A stretch of DNA of 64,000 bases. Source: Oceaniferula marina (GTDB taxonomy: Bacteria; Verrucomicrobiota; Verrucomicrobiia; Verrucomicrobiales; Akkermansiaceae). The stretch is taken from NCBI RefSeq assembly GCF_013391475.1, contig NZ_JACBAZ010000004.1:372001-436000 (forward strand). Direction: 5' to 3'. The notes beneath the pieces are model-generated. The model saw nothing but the letters and a program-made list of their open reading frames with translations, was not told the origin of the DNA and ran no database searches. Position numbers and translations under genes: made by a program. Numbering within the stretch: the stretch's first letter is position 1; every line of letters begins with the position of its first letter. This document shows positions 34,359-42,821 of this stretch, in pieces.

Positions 34359-35369
34359 GTGCCTCCGTGCCCGACACTCGTGCTTGCCCCGATGCAAGCA
34401 ATCACCCACCTGCCTTTTATGCGTGTTATGCACGCTTTTGGTGGGCCGGATTACTTTGTCACCGAGTATTTTCGCGTCTATGAAGGCTACGTCCTGGATA
34501 AAAACATCCTGCGTAGCATCACAGAGAACGCTACCGGTCGGCCGGTGGATGCCCAACTGATAGGCCAACACATCCCTTCTCTGGTCCGCATCAGCAAAGA
34601 ACTGCTGGAATTCCCAACCTCTGGAATCGACCTCAACCTCGGATGCCCCGCCCCGGTTGTCTGCCGTAAAGATGCCGGAGGAGGGCTTCTACGCAAACCG
34701 GACCACCTCAACCGCATTCTTGAAGCCCTGCGCAAAAGCATCCCCGGCCGCTTCACCGTCAAAACCCGGCTGGGATACGAATCGCCGGAAGAGTTTACCC
34801 GCTTGATAGAAATCTTCAGCCAGCACGGGCTGGACGCCCTGACGATTCACGCCCGCACGGTTCGGGAGCGATATCAAACCCCCATCCATCCGGAGCAGAT
34901 TCGCTTCGCCGTCCAAACCATGCCATGTCCGGTCATCGCCAACGGTAACGTGGTTGACGTCAGTACAGGTCAAAACCTCATCGCACAAACCATGGCCGAC
35001 GGCCTTATGATCGGCCGGGGAGCCATTCGTTCCCCCTGGATATTCAAGCAACTACGCAATGCCTATGCCGGCGAACCGGTTCAAACCATCACCCGGGCCG
35101 ACCTCCTTGAATACATCAACCTGCTCTATGATACCATCGCTGATGATTTACCTGTTTTTGACGAGCAAAAACACGTCAACCACATGAAGAAGTATCTCGT
35201 CTATATCGTTCAGGGGCTTGATACCGAGTTTGAGCATCAAATCCGTCGGGCCACCACCGGGAAAAACTTCAAACAAACGTGCCTGACGTTTTTGGATAGC
35301 CGGGAACCCGTACCCGTCTTCCCCCCCAACCATTCCAAACTTTTCTGCGGATTCGATACATTGCGGTAA
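34359..35369 (+). CDS. tRNA-dihydrouridine synthase family protein
   Basis: FMN-dependent reductase of uridines in the D-loop of tRNA. The 336-aa TIM-barrel protein has APMQAITHLPFMR, DLNLGCPAPVVCRKDAGGGLL with the catalytic Cys (in place of the usual GCPxxxV), TVKTRLGYE, TIHARTV and GLMIGRGAIRSPW. The pattern is nearest to DusC-like members, but the subgroup is not certain. GTG start at 34359, 3 nt after the methyltransferase stop. Confidence 0.88.
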   Translation: MPPCPTLVLAPMQAITHLPFMRVMHAFGGPDYFVTEYFRVYEGYVLDKNILRSITENATGRPVDAQLIGQHIPSLVRISKELLEFPTSGIDLNLGCPAPVVCRKDAGGGLLRKPDHLNRILEALRKSIPGRFTVKTRLGYESPEEFTRLIEIFSQHGLDALTIHARTVRERYQTPIHPEQIRFAVQTMPCPVIANGNVVDVSTGQNLIAQTMADGLMIGRGAIRSPWIFKQLRNAYAGEPVQTITRADLLEYINLLYDTIADDLPVFDEQKHVNHMKKYLVYIVQGLDTEFEHQIRRATTGKNFKQTCLTFLDSREPVPVFPPNHSKLFCGFDTLR

Positions 35370-35384
35370 CCACGGCTTCATGTT

Positions 35385-36185
35385 ATGACTTCATCCGTGC
35401 CCCAGCCCTCAACATCTAAAGAAAGCGTCGAACAATCCTCAACCGATCGCGACCTTCCGCTCATCCGGGTTCGGGGGCTCCATCAGTATTTCGGGGAAAA
35501 CCACGTCCTCCGCGGTATCGACCTCGATGTCTACCGGGGCGAAACCCTCTGCCTGCTCGGAACCTCTGGTGGTGGCAAAACCGTCCTGACCAAACACATG
35601 CTCGGCCTGATGCAACCAGCCGAAGGGAGCATTGAAATCGACGGCATCGAAATCGCCCATATGCGCGAGCGCCACCTTGGCCCGGTGCGAAAAAAGCTAG
35701 GAGTCATGTTTCAAAATGGTGCCTTGTTCGACTCCATGAGCGTGGCCCAGAACATTGCCTTTCCCTTGATCGAATCCGGAGTCAAAGACAGTCAGGAACT
35801 GGACCGACGAATCGCCGAGGTGCTCGAGATCGTCCACCTTTCGGGACAGGAGGAAAAAATGCCGTCCTCCCTCTCCGGTGGCATGAAAAAGCGGGTGGCC
35901 CTCGCCCGGGCCATCGTCGACCACCCCGCCTGCGTGTGTTACGACGAGCCACATGCTGGGCTCGACCCCATCACCGCAGCCTCGATTGACAGCCTGATCA
36001 AGTGCCTGCAAACCGACTACGGGATCACCAACATCGTCATTACCCACGAAATGCGCAGCGTCTTCCGGATCGCTGACCGTATCATCTTCATGAAAGATGG
36101 ACAAATCCACTGGCAAGGGAAGCCTGACGCCTTCCGGGCCTGTGACGACCCCACCATTCAGGCGTTTATTCAGGACACGGATTGA
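35385..36185 (+). CDS. mlaF: ABC transporter ATP-binding protein, MlaF type
   Basis: ATPase of the MCE-type phospholipid transporter. The 266-aa protein has Walker A LLGTSGGGKT, the signature LSGGMKKRVALARA, Walker B ACVCYDEPHAGLD and the H-loop ITHEM. The serine-rich first 20 residues are not part of the fold. It is followed by the MCE protein, whose partner it is. The permease MlaE, normally beside it, is not found upstream or downstream. Confidence 0.9.
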   Translation: MTSSVPQPSTSKESVEQSSTDRDLPLIRVRGLHQYFGENHVLRGIDLDVYRGETLCLLGTSGGGKTVLTKHMLGLMQPAEGSIEIDGIEIAHMRERHLGPVRKKLGVMFQNGALFDSMSVAQNIAFPLIESGVKDSQELDRRIAEVLEIVHLSGQEEKMPSSLSGGMKKRVALARAIVDHPACVCYDEPHAGLDPITAASIDSLIKCLQTDYGITNIVITHEMRSVFRIADRIIFMKDGQIHWQGKPDAFRACDDPTIQAFIQDTD

Positions 36186-36295
36186 GTTCCGCCCCCGGAT
36201 TCCGGCACCCACCATGGCCAATGGCTGGGTCAACTGACCGGAGCGATCCGAGATTACCACTTGCATGCTATCAAAAACCAAGGAAAACTACCGCT

Positions 36296-37330
36296 GTGCC
36301 AGCTCGTGAAAAACGCCGAGAGACCACCGCAGGATTTTTTGTCCTGATCGGTCTGCTTCTGCTTGGTGTGCTGATTGTTGAATTCGGGCGCTTCGGTGAT
36401 CGCTTCAGCAACCACTACCCGCTCTTTGTCGAATTCTCTGACACTTCCGGCATTATCAAAGGTAGCGAGGTCCGCCTCCGGGGCGCCCGCGTCGGTCGCG
36501 TCGCCACCCACCCTGAACTGGTCACCGACACCCTCGCCGGCAGCATTGTCCGCATGGAGCTGCGGATCCGGGACGACATCAAAATTCCGCACGATTCCAC
36601 CGTGAAGATCGGCACCTCCGGTATCATGGGCGATACCTTTGTCCAAATCGTCCCCCCCGAAAAGGAAACCGGAGCCTATTATAAGGCTGGCGACACCATC
36701 ATGGGTGTGGGAGCCGGAGGATTCGATTCCATTCGATCAGATGCGGAAACCATCGCCCGGGAAGCCAGCAAACGCCTCAAGGATACGGAAGCGACCTTGA
36801 AAAAAATGGACGAGGCCCTCGTCGAACTTCGCGGCGTCGGCAAAAACTTGAACATCACGATCCACAAGGTGAACACCCACCTGCTGTCGGAACCTAACCT
36901 CGAAAAAGTGGACCAAGCCCTGAGTAACCTGGAAGCTTCAAGTAAAGACATCCACGCCGCAACCAAGGAGCTCCAACCCACTATCCAGGATGCCAAACGA
37001 ACGCTGGCAAGCATCCGCAAAGCCGCCGACTCGGCGGACCGCTTGATCGCAGCAGCCGAAAAAGAAATCCAGCACATCGAACCGGCACTGCGCGATGTCC
37101 CCAAAGCCGTGCGCAGTATCACCAAGGCTGCGGAAAAAGCAGAAGCCACCATGACCGCCTTGCAAGACGAAAAAACGCTGGCTGGCACCCTCGCATACGA
37201 TCAGGAAACCGGCAGCAATGCCAAGGACTTCATGCGCAATCTGAAGCGCTATGGCATCCTTCGCTACCGCGATGACGACTCACCCGACGAAAACGATCCT
37301 CGCAAGCATTTCCGGGGATCCCGTCGATAA
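36296..37330 (+). CDS. mlaD: MCE-domain protein, MlaD type
   Basis: Periplasmic substrate-binding part of a phospholipid or lipid transporter. The 344-aa protein has a short basic N-terminus, one membrane helix (GFFVLIGLLLLGVLIVEF), the MCE domain (about 45-130, IIKGSEVRLRGARVGRV and GIMGDTFVQIVPP), then a long helical, coiled-coil-like region. The GTG at 36296 is chosen because it puts the helix near the N-terminus and has AAGGA upstream; ATG 36221 is an alternative. Same strand and just after mlaF. Confidence 0.87.
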   Translation: MPAREKRRETTAGFFVLIGLLLLGVLIVEFGRFGDRFSNHYPLFVEFSDTSGIIKGSEVRLRGARVGRVATHPELVTDTLAGSIVRMELRIRDDIKIPHDSTVKIGTSGIMGDTFVQIVPPEKETGAYYKAGDTIMGVGAGGFDSIRSDAETIAREASKRLKDTEATLKKMDEALVELRGVGKNLNITIHKVNTHLLSEPNLEKVDQALSNLEASSKDIHAATKELQPTIQDAKRTLASIRKAADSADRLIAAAEKEIQHIEPALRDVPKAVRSITKAAEKAEATMTALQDEKTLAGTLAYDQETGSNAKDFMRNLKRYGILRYRDDDSPDENDPRKHFRGSRR

Positions 37331-37363
37331 ACAAGATCCTGTGTCTTCCACCATTTTTCATCC

Positions 37364-38182
37364 ATGTCTCAAAACGAACCACGCATTTACCTCCTGCCCA
37401 ACCTGATGACCGCCGGCAACCTTTGTTGCGGATTTTTTGCGGTGCTAACCATCTTCAAAGGCATGGAGCTCAAGGACTTTTCCTCGGCCTACCCCTACTA
37501 TCAACAGGCCATCCTGCTCATCTTCGGCTCATGCATCTTTGACCTCCTCGACGGTCGACTGGCTCGGATGGGGGGGAAGGAATCCCCCTTTGGCCAAGAA
37601 TTCGACTCCCTCGCCGATGTCGTTTCCTTCGGTATGGCCCCGGCCCTGCTCGTCTCCAAGGCCGTGCTCTTCAATATCGAAGGTCGTGCCGGGTGGGCGA
37701 TTGCCTTTATCTACCTTCTTTGTGGCGCTATTCGCCTGGCCCGCTTCAACTGCTTGGCCAACATGCCCAAGCAAGAGGGAGAATCAAGCAACTTCCGAGG
37801 TATCCCGATCCCGATGGCCGCCGGCTTTATCGCCTCCGTCACCTTCCTCCTGATCAATTTCGGCAAGCAAAACGACTGGGGCCACGACCTCGGCTGGTGG
37901 AACTACGTCCTTGCCGCCGCCATGCTCGGCCTCTCATTCCTGATGATCAGCAATATCGAATACCCCAGCTTCAAAAAAATTGACTTCCAAACCAAGGGAA
38001 CCGTCTGGGGACTCTTGTCAGGAGCCATCATTTTTGTGCTGCTTCTCAACGAAAATACCCGCTGGTATACCCCCACCGTCATCTTTTCACTCTACCTCAT
38101 CTATGGCCTGATCCGCCCCCTGCTCTCGAAAAGCTGGCGCCGCAATATCGAAAAAGCCCTGGATGGTGAAGATGATGTGTGA
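37364..38182 (+). CDS. pssA: CDP-diacylglycerol--serine O-phosphatidyltransferase
   Basis: Membrane enzyme forming phosphatidylserine, the precursor of phosphatidylethanolamine. The 272-aa polytopic protein has the CDP-alcohol phosphotransferase motif LLDGRLARMGGKESPFGQEFDSLADVV (positions about 62-88), with its DG, AR, G, D, D pattern intact. LPNLMTAGNLCCGFFAV at the N-terminus is typical of PssA. It follows mlaD by 33 bp, placing lipid synthesis beside lipid transport. Confidence 0.93.
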   Translation: MSQNEPRIYLLPNLMTAGNLCCGFFAVLTIFKGMELKDFSSAYPYYQQAILLIFGSCIFDLLDGRLARMGGKESPFGQEFDSLADVVSFGMAPALLVSKAVLFNIEGRAGWAIAFIYLLCGAIRLARFNCLANMPKQEGESSNFRGIPIPMAAGFIASVTFLLINFGKQNDWGHDLGWWNYVLAAAMLGLSFLMISNIEYPSFKKIDFQTKGTVWGLLSGAIIFVLLLNENTRWYTPTVIFSLYLIYGLIRPLLSKSWRRNIEKALDGEDDV

Positions 38183-38226
38183 TCCGGGCTCAAAGGTAAG
38201 TCCTTAACTAAGGTAAAGTAATCACG

Positions 38227-38254
38227 TTGACTCGTCGGAAAAACTGCCTATTTT
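38227..38254 (+). promoter_or_regulatory. Sigma70-like promoter before the amidase gene
   Basis: TTGACT (38227-38232), 16-nt spacer, TATTTT (38249-38254), about 26 bp before the TTG start of the amidase. It marks the break between the mlaFD-pssA unit and the wall-enzyme genes. Confidence 0.5.
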
Positions 38255-38279
38255 AACGAGAAATCCCCTTACACTCGTT

Positions 38280-38912
38280 TTGCATCAACGCCCGTCAATT
38301 GTAGCCCAGACCCTTCGAGCTGGCTTTCTGGTTCTGCTATCTGCATGTCTCGTCCCCATACACGCTGACGCCCGCCCGGTCTCACGTGTGGTCATCGATC
38401 CAGGCCACGGAGGGAAAGACAAGGGAACCCACCGCGGCAGCGTCTATGAAAAGAACCTCGCCCTACAGGTAGGGCTCAAAGTCGAGGCCTTACTCAAGGC
38501 CAAGGGCATGCCCGTCACCATGACCCGCCGAACCGACACCTTTCTTTCTCTCGAAAAACGGGCAGCCATCGCCAACCGGTACAAGGATGCCGTCTTTGTG
38601 AGCATTCATTTCAACGGCCACAGCAACTACCGCTACCACGGTGTGGAAACCTACTATTATGGTGCTCAGGGGCAAAAACTTGCAGCCCACATCCACCTCC
38701 GATTACTCAGCCGATTGAAAATCAAGAACCGGGACACCCGCCAGCGCAAGGACCTTGCCGTGCTTCGACTGACCCGCTGTCCAGCCGTTCTGGTGGAATG
38801 CGCTTACCTCAGCAACCCATACGAACGCAAGCGCGCCCAAAAAGGCTCTTACCAAGATGCCTGCGCCCAAGCCATCGTCGATGGTATTTTCGCCTACAAA
38901 ACCTACCGCTAA
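38280..38912 (+). CDS. N-acetylmuramoyl-L-alanine amidase (Amidase_3)
   Basis: Zinc enzyme cleaving the bond between MurNAc and the stem peptide. The 210-aa protein has a signal peptide (to about HADA) and the Amidase_3 core: VVIDPGHGGKDKG (zinc His), SVYEKNLAL (zinc Glu), SIHFNGH (zinc His) and VLVECAYLSNP (catalytic Glu). The start is TTG at 38280, since no in-frame ATG or GTG stands before the signal peptide. It may work with the L,D-transpeptidase encoded next. Confidence 0.88.
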   Translation: MHQRPSIVAQTLRAGFLVLLSACLVPIHADARPVSRVVIDPGHGGKDKGTHRGSVYEKNLALQVGLKVEALLKAKGMPVTMTRRTDTFLSLEKRAAIANRYKDAVFVSIHFNGHSNYRYHGVETYYYGAQGQKLAAHIHLRLLSRLKIKNRDTRQRKDLAVLRLTRCPAVLVECAYLSNPYERKRAQKGSYQDACAQAIVDGIFAYKTYR

Positions 38913-38990
38913 GCACCCAGGCGAAAAAAGGTAGGTCATCGTAACACTTTCGTTCTTGCGCTCGATCTTCCATCTCTTCATGTTGGCGGT

Positions 38991-39680
38991 ATGACATTTA
39001 GCAAATTGATCCCCATTGCGTCAGTGGCTGCCATCGCCTGCCTCGGTTTGAATTCATGCTCCAACAGCTCAGCTCCTCGAGGACGAGGTATGGCGGCATA
39101 TAACGCCTATGACCGACCGGCAACCCTCCCCAGCAATCCGTCAGCCGTCCGAGTTAAAATTTCAACCAGCAACCAGATGGTCTATGTCATGGAAGGCTCG
39201 AAACCATTGCTCGTTACCCCATGTTCCGTGGGAACCTCCAGCACCCCCACCCCCAAAGGAAGTTTCCGCATCTTCAAAAAAGACCACTACCACCGCGCCA
39301 ACAGCCATGGCTTTGCTTACAATGGCAGCCAAATCAAAAAATGCTACCTGAGCAGCAAACCTGCCGGATGGAAGTTCAAAGGCACGCCTATGCCCTACTG
39401 GTGTGAATTCAAAACACACTACGGCATTCATGCCGGCTGGATTAAAGACCACCCGTGCACCCACGGATGTGTCCGCCTCCATGTCAACGTAGCCCCCAAA
39501 TTCTATCGTCTCGTGAAAGTCGGCACTCCGGTATACATCGCCCATTCACAGCCGGAAGATGCCACCATCGGACGCAACGTCCCTCGCCCACCTGATGCCG
39601 GCCCGCTTCCCGATTACCCGGGATCGCTGATGCTCGACAGCAAAATCTTCACCATGCACAAAAAGCCGACCTACCAATAG
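38991..39680 (+). CDS. L,D-transpeptidase (YkuD) lipoprotein
   Basis: A 229-aa lipoprotein: signal peptide with lipobox LNSC (Cys23), then a YkuD domain with HAGWIKDHPCTHGCVRLH, containing the catalytic His158-Gly-Cys160 core. Such enzymes make 3-3 cross-links or attach proteins to the wall. A mid-domain insertion with Cys118 and Cys138 is visible. It is followed by a strong terminator at 39705. Confidence 0.9.
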   Translation: MTFSKLIPIASVAAIACLGLNSCSNSSAPRGRGMAAYNAYDRPATLPSNPSAVRVKISTSNQMVYVMEGSKPLLVTPCSVGTSSTPTPKGSFRIFKKDHYHRANSHGFAYNGSQIKKCYLSSKPAGWKFKGTPMPYWCEFKTHYGIHAGWIKDHPCTHGCVRLHVNVAPKFYRLVKVGTPVYIAHSQPEDATIGRNVPRPPDAGPLPDYPGSLMLDSKIFTMHKKPTYQ

Positions 39681-39704
39681 GCCCGGCAGACTGCCATCTT
39701 CTCT

Positions 39705-39737
39705 ACCGTCGTCCCTCCGGGGTCGACGGTTTTTTTT
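39705..39737 (+). terminator. Rho-independent terminator after the L,D-transpeptidase
   Basis: ACCGTCG, 12-nt loop, CGACGGT followed by eight T. It ends the plus-strand unit and lies just beyond the stop of the convergent folP gene. Confidence 0.85.
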
Positions 39738-39748
39738 GCATCGGGCGG

Positions 39749-40606
39749 CTATTCACTCCGGGGCATGACAGCCTCAGCCAATGCCAACGCCTGTCGGTTT
39801 CCTTCAACATCATGAACACGGTGCAATCGGATTCCCTGCTGTCCCGCCATCGCGGTCAACACAGCCGTGCCCAAATCCCTCTTCCCCGGGTCTTCCACTC
39901 CGGTGATCATACCAATCATCGATTTCCGTGAAACCCCAAGCAACAAAGGCCGCCCGACTCTGGCCTGCAGCCCACCCAAGTTCCGCATTAACTCAAGATT
40001 GTGTTCCAGTGTTTTGCCAAATCCAATACCTGGGTCAAAACACAAACTCGCAGGGTCCAAACCCAGCGCGGTGAGCGTCTGCATCCGTTCATCAAAATAC
40101 GCACTCATCACACTCAGGACACCATTTTCGTAACTTGGGTTCTGCTGCATCGTGCGCGGGCTCCCCTGCATGTGCATAACCACCACGCCTGCGGCATGGC
40201 GGCGGCAGACCTCAACCATTGGCTCTCCACTGAACGGCCCCGTCAGGCCGGTTACGTCATTCACGATGTCAGCCCCGGCACGCAATGCCGCGTCGGCAAC
40301 CTCGGCTTTTGAAGTATCCACCGAGATCAACACATCCGAAACTTGTCTCAGGCGCTCGACAACCGGAACGACCCTCTGCCGTTCTTCTTCCGCACTCACG
40401 GCCGGAGCCCCGGGTCGAGTAGATTCTCCCCCGATATCAATGATCCCCGCCCCCTGAGACTCCATCTGACAGGCATGCCGGACCGCAAGCTCTGTCGAAC
40501 CATGGGCACCGCCATCAGAAAAGGAATCCGGTGTGGCATTCAATATCCCCATCACGACAGGAGACTGCGCAAGGTCCAGGGTAAGCCGTCGGGTCTTCCA
40601 GAGCAT
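39749..40606 (-). CDS. folP: Dihydropteroate synthase
   Basis: Folate synthesis: couples p-aminobenzoate to dihydropterin pyrophosphate. The 285-aa TIM-barrel protein has VVMGILNATPDSFSDGG near residue 17, IDIGGESTRPGA, ISVDTSKAEVA, INDVTG and DPGIGFGKT, all typical. It is a single gene between convergent and divergent neighbours, apparently without operon partners. Confidence 0.95.
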   Translation of the reverse strand: MLWKTRRLTLDLAQSPVVMGILNATPDSFSDGGAHGSTELAVRHACQMESQGAGIIDIGGESTRPGAPAVSAEEERQRVVPVVERLRQVSDVLISVDTSKAEVADAALRAGADIVNDVTGLTGPFSGEPMVEVCRRHAAGVVVMHMQGSPRTMQQNPSYENGVLSVMSAYFDERMQTLTALGLDPASLCFDPGIGFGKTLEHNLELMRNLGGLQARVGRPLLLGVSRKSMIGMITGVEDPGKRDLGTAVLTAMAGQQGIRLHRVHDVEGNRQALALAEAVMPRSE

Positions 40607-40657
40607 AATTGATAGGTTGTATTATTGAGAAGGCTCGCTATTGTTTCCGCCACACCT

Positions 40658-41269
40658 ATGAACACAATCCAAAAAGTCACCCTTTTGTTTGGATCCCTTG
40701 CGATTGCCCTTCCCGGGTTCGCCCAAGCATCAAACAAGAGCGTCTTACATAATAAAAGACACAACGTGCGCATCATGCGCAACGACGATGGCTCATTTAC
40801 CGAATTTCGAAAAAGCTCGGATGAAAGAGTCATCGAACGCCGCAACTACCACGACCGGCAAGGTGGCAACGGCGACCGGGTGCTCCGGATGAGCATCATC
40901 TACCGCAAGGACGTGCACGGTAAACTGCGCAGCGGCCGGATCCACGATGGCACCGGTAAAATTCTCTATCGCGTCGTCTATGGCTACCACAAAACCACCG
41001 GCCAGTTGGTGGCCGAAAACATGTACGATGCCCGGGTGAAACGAACGGAAGTGGTGACCGACCCTCAATCCGGGGAAGCCAAAGAAGTGGAAGTCCCAGT
41101 CAGAAAACTCTACCATCGCTACGATGCCCAAGGCCGCCGGGCCAAACCCATCGTGTTTTGCCTTCCCGCCGGAAAACGAGCCGAGGAACTCTTCGGCCCG
41201 GATGGATCCAGCCACATCGAAGACCCCTGGAAAAAAACGGCCAACCCAAACGCCCGACCAACCCGGTAA
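40658..41269 (+). CDS. Secreted protein of unknown function
   Basis: A 203-aa protein with a signal peptide (MNTIQKVTLLFGSLAIALPGFAQA). The mature part is strongly basic, with beta-strand-like repeats such as GDRVLRMSIIYRKD, GKLRSGRIHDGTGKILYRVVYGYHK and GQLVAENMYDARVKR, recalling YD/MORN-like antitoxin-type strands, but I do not recognise a family. The ATG at 40658 is set by the signal peptide. It starts divergently from folP. Confidence 0.65.
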   Translation: MNTIQKVTLLFGSLAIALPGFAQASNKSVLHNKRHNVRIMRNDDGSFTEFRKSSDERVIERRNYHDRQGGNGDRVLRMSIIYRKDVHGKLRSGRIHDGTGKILYRVVYGYHKTTGQLVAENMYDARVKRTEVVTDPQSGEAKEVEVPVRKLYHRYDAQGRRAKPIVFCLPAGKRAEELFGPDGSSHIEDPWKKTANPNARPTR

Positions 41270-41389
41270 ACGCGTAAGTCCGACTCGCTCACAGCTAAAC
41301 GGCCAAGCCCCTAGCTCAGCATTCCCATACTGGTTGCATCCTGAAGTATGGGCCAGAGGCCTGATTACCAGGTGATAAAAAATCAAGAC

Positions 41390-42682
41390 CTAAGGAAGGA
41401 GCTTGTTATCCTTGAGGATTTTCCGGAATGTCCTGTGGCCATCTTGATTGTGGTGTAGGATCACTGTCCCGTCGGCCGCGATGTAGTTCGCAAAGGTTTC
41501 CTCGGGAAAACTCATGCCGTGGAGCGTCAGAAGTTCCTGGCAGGAAAGGTAGCTCTTGGTTGGTGATTTTTTACCAAGTATGCGCATGAATGATGGGCTG
41601 ATGGCATATGTGACGGAGGATTTGCCAGAAGGCAATGTGGATACATCAGGCGGAGAAGGGATCTTGGTTGAACCTTCCTGCACTCTTGGTGTCAGGATAA
41701 GAAACAGTGCGGATTTGCTTTTTTTCGGAGATGTTGAAGGCTCAAGAAGCAGGCTCTGGTTGGCTGGTATGGTCTCAGCTAAAGTAAATTTATAATCAGG
41801 GGCCTCCTTAAAAACCTTTGGGTCCTGCCACTCGGCGTTGATTTTAAAATCGACTTTATCCTTATTAGGCCAAATGAGAGGTTCGCATTCGATGAGAAAG
41901 CCAAGGTATGCCGTATCCCATCCATTTTTATTGTGGAGACATTGTAGTTGATCTTGATGAACCGATTTCTCACCTGAGTGTGTTGTCACTGTGGTCCCTG
42001 ACAACAACCTGGACCGACCCCTCAACCAGGTCAGAGCTTTGGCCCGGGTAGCGGGCGTGGATTTGCTGAATTTTGCGAGATCAAACGGAGAGACCTCCCT
42101 GAGTTCGACGTCGGTGTGGACGGCCCTGTCGTGTTCGGGTGTTTCTAGTGCTGTCGGTTTTATCGAGGATTGCATCCGAACTAGCAGAATGGTGCTTTCT
42201 GATGAGTTTTTCCAATGGTGCAACACACTCCAGCCTCGGTCGGTGATCGTGGTAGCCGACATGATATTTTTCGAATAATACCTGCGCTTATTCAACTCTT
42301 CACGAAAATCGAGACTGTAACGAAGGTGAACGGCATGACCGTTCTCCATGGCTGTGGCTTCAGCTTCGAGAAAGATGCCCATGGGGATAGTTTCGTTGAT
42401 CTCCCGGATCCTGATCCCCCCCGCAGGCTTTTCCATATTTTTCGTTTTGAATCCAAGCTTACATTTAAATCTGGCAAGCTCGGTCAATTTACGCTGTTTG
42501 ACAAGTTGGGAGACGCGATCGTCAAAGGCATCGGAGGCGATCTTCTTTTCATCAACAACCTTGAACAACGCGTCCGACATTTTGTGATTCGTGCGCAAAA
42601 GCCAGAAGTCCCCGTCAACCTCCTGAGCTATCAGATCCAAGATCGGGAAACAGAAGGCTAAAAAGAGGAGGCCCGCTTTCAT
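41390..42682 (-). CDS. Secreted protein of unknown function
   Basis: A 430-aa protein with a signal peptide (cleaved near LIAQ-EVDG). I recognise no domain with confidence. The segment LLLEPSTSPKKSKSALFLILTPRVQ resembles the final strands of secretin C-domains (LLVFLTPRI), and the beta-rich stretches before it would fit a distant secretin relative, but the length and missing N-domains speak against a functional secretin. Base composition is lower in GC than in the flanking genes, and codon use looks looser. Confidence 0.6.
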   Translation of the reverse strand: MKAGLLFLAFCFPILDLIAQEVDGDFWLLRTNHKMSDALFKVVDEKKIASDAFDDRVSQLVKQRKLTELARFKCKLGFKTKNMEKPAGGIRIREINETIPMGIFLEAEATAMENGHAVHLRYSLDFREELNKRRYYSKNIMSATTITDRGWSVLHHWKNSSESTILLVRMQSSIKPTALETPEHDRAVHTDVELREVSPFDLAKFSKSTPATRAKALTWLRGRSRLLSGTTVTTHSGEKSVHQDQLQCLHNKNGWDTAYLGFLIECEPLIWPNKDKVDFKINAEWQDPKVFKEAPDYKFTLAETIPANQSLLLEPSTSPKKSKSALFLILTPRVQEGSTKIPSPPDVSTLPSGKSSVTYAISPSFMRILGKKSPTKSYLSCQELLTLHGMSFPEETFANYIAADGTVILHHNQDGHRTFRKILKDNKLLP

Positions 42683-42821
42683 ATTGCTATATCACAACAC
42701 CTTCCCACACTATGCCAAGTCGAAACAACAGTAGAGATAATTTCTACTAGAAAAGGCACTCAATGATCGCGTCAATCTGGGGCGAAAACGAGCCCGAAAA
42801 CGCCCCCCGCTTCTACAAATG

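Noticed and set aside
42731-42750. Cas12a-like repeat suggested by AGTAGA...TCTACT
   Set aside because: A single small hairpin without repeats, spacers or cas genes nearby.
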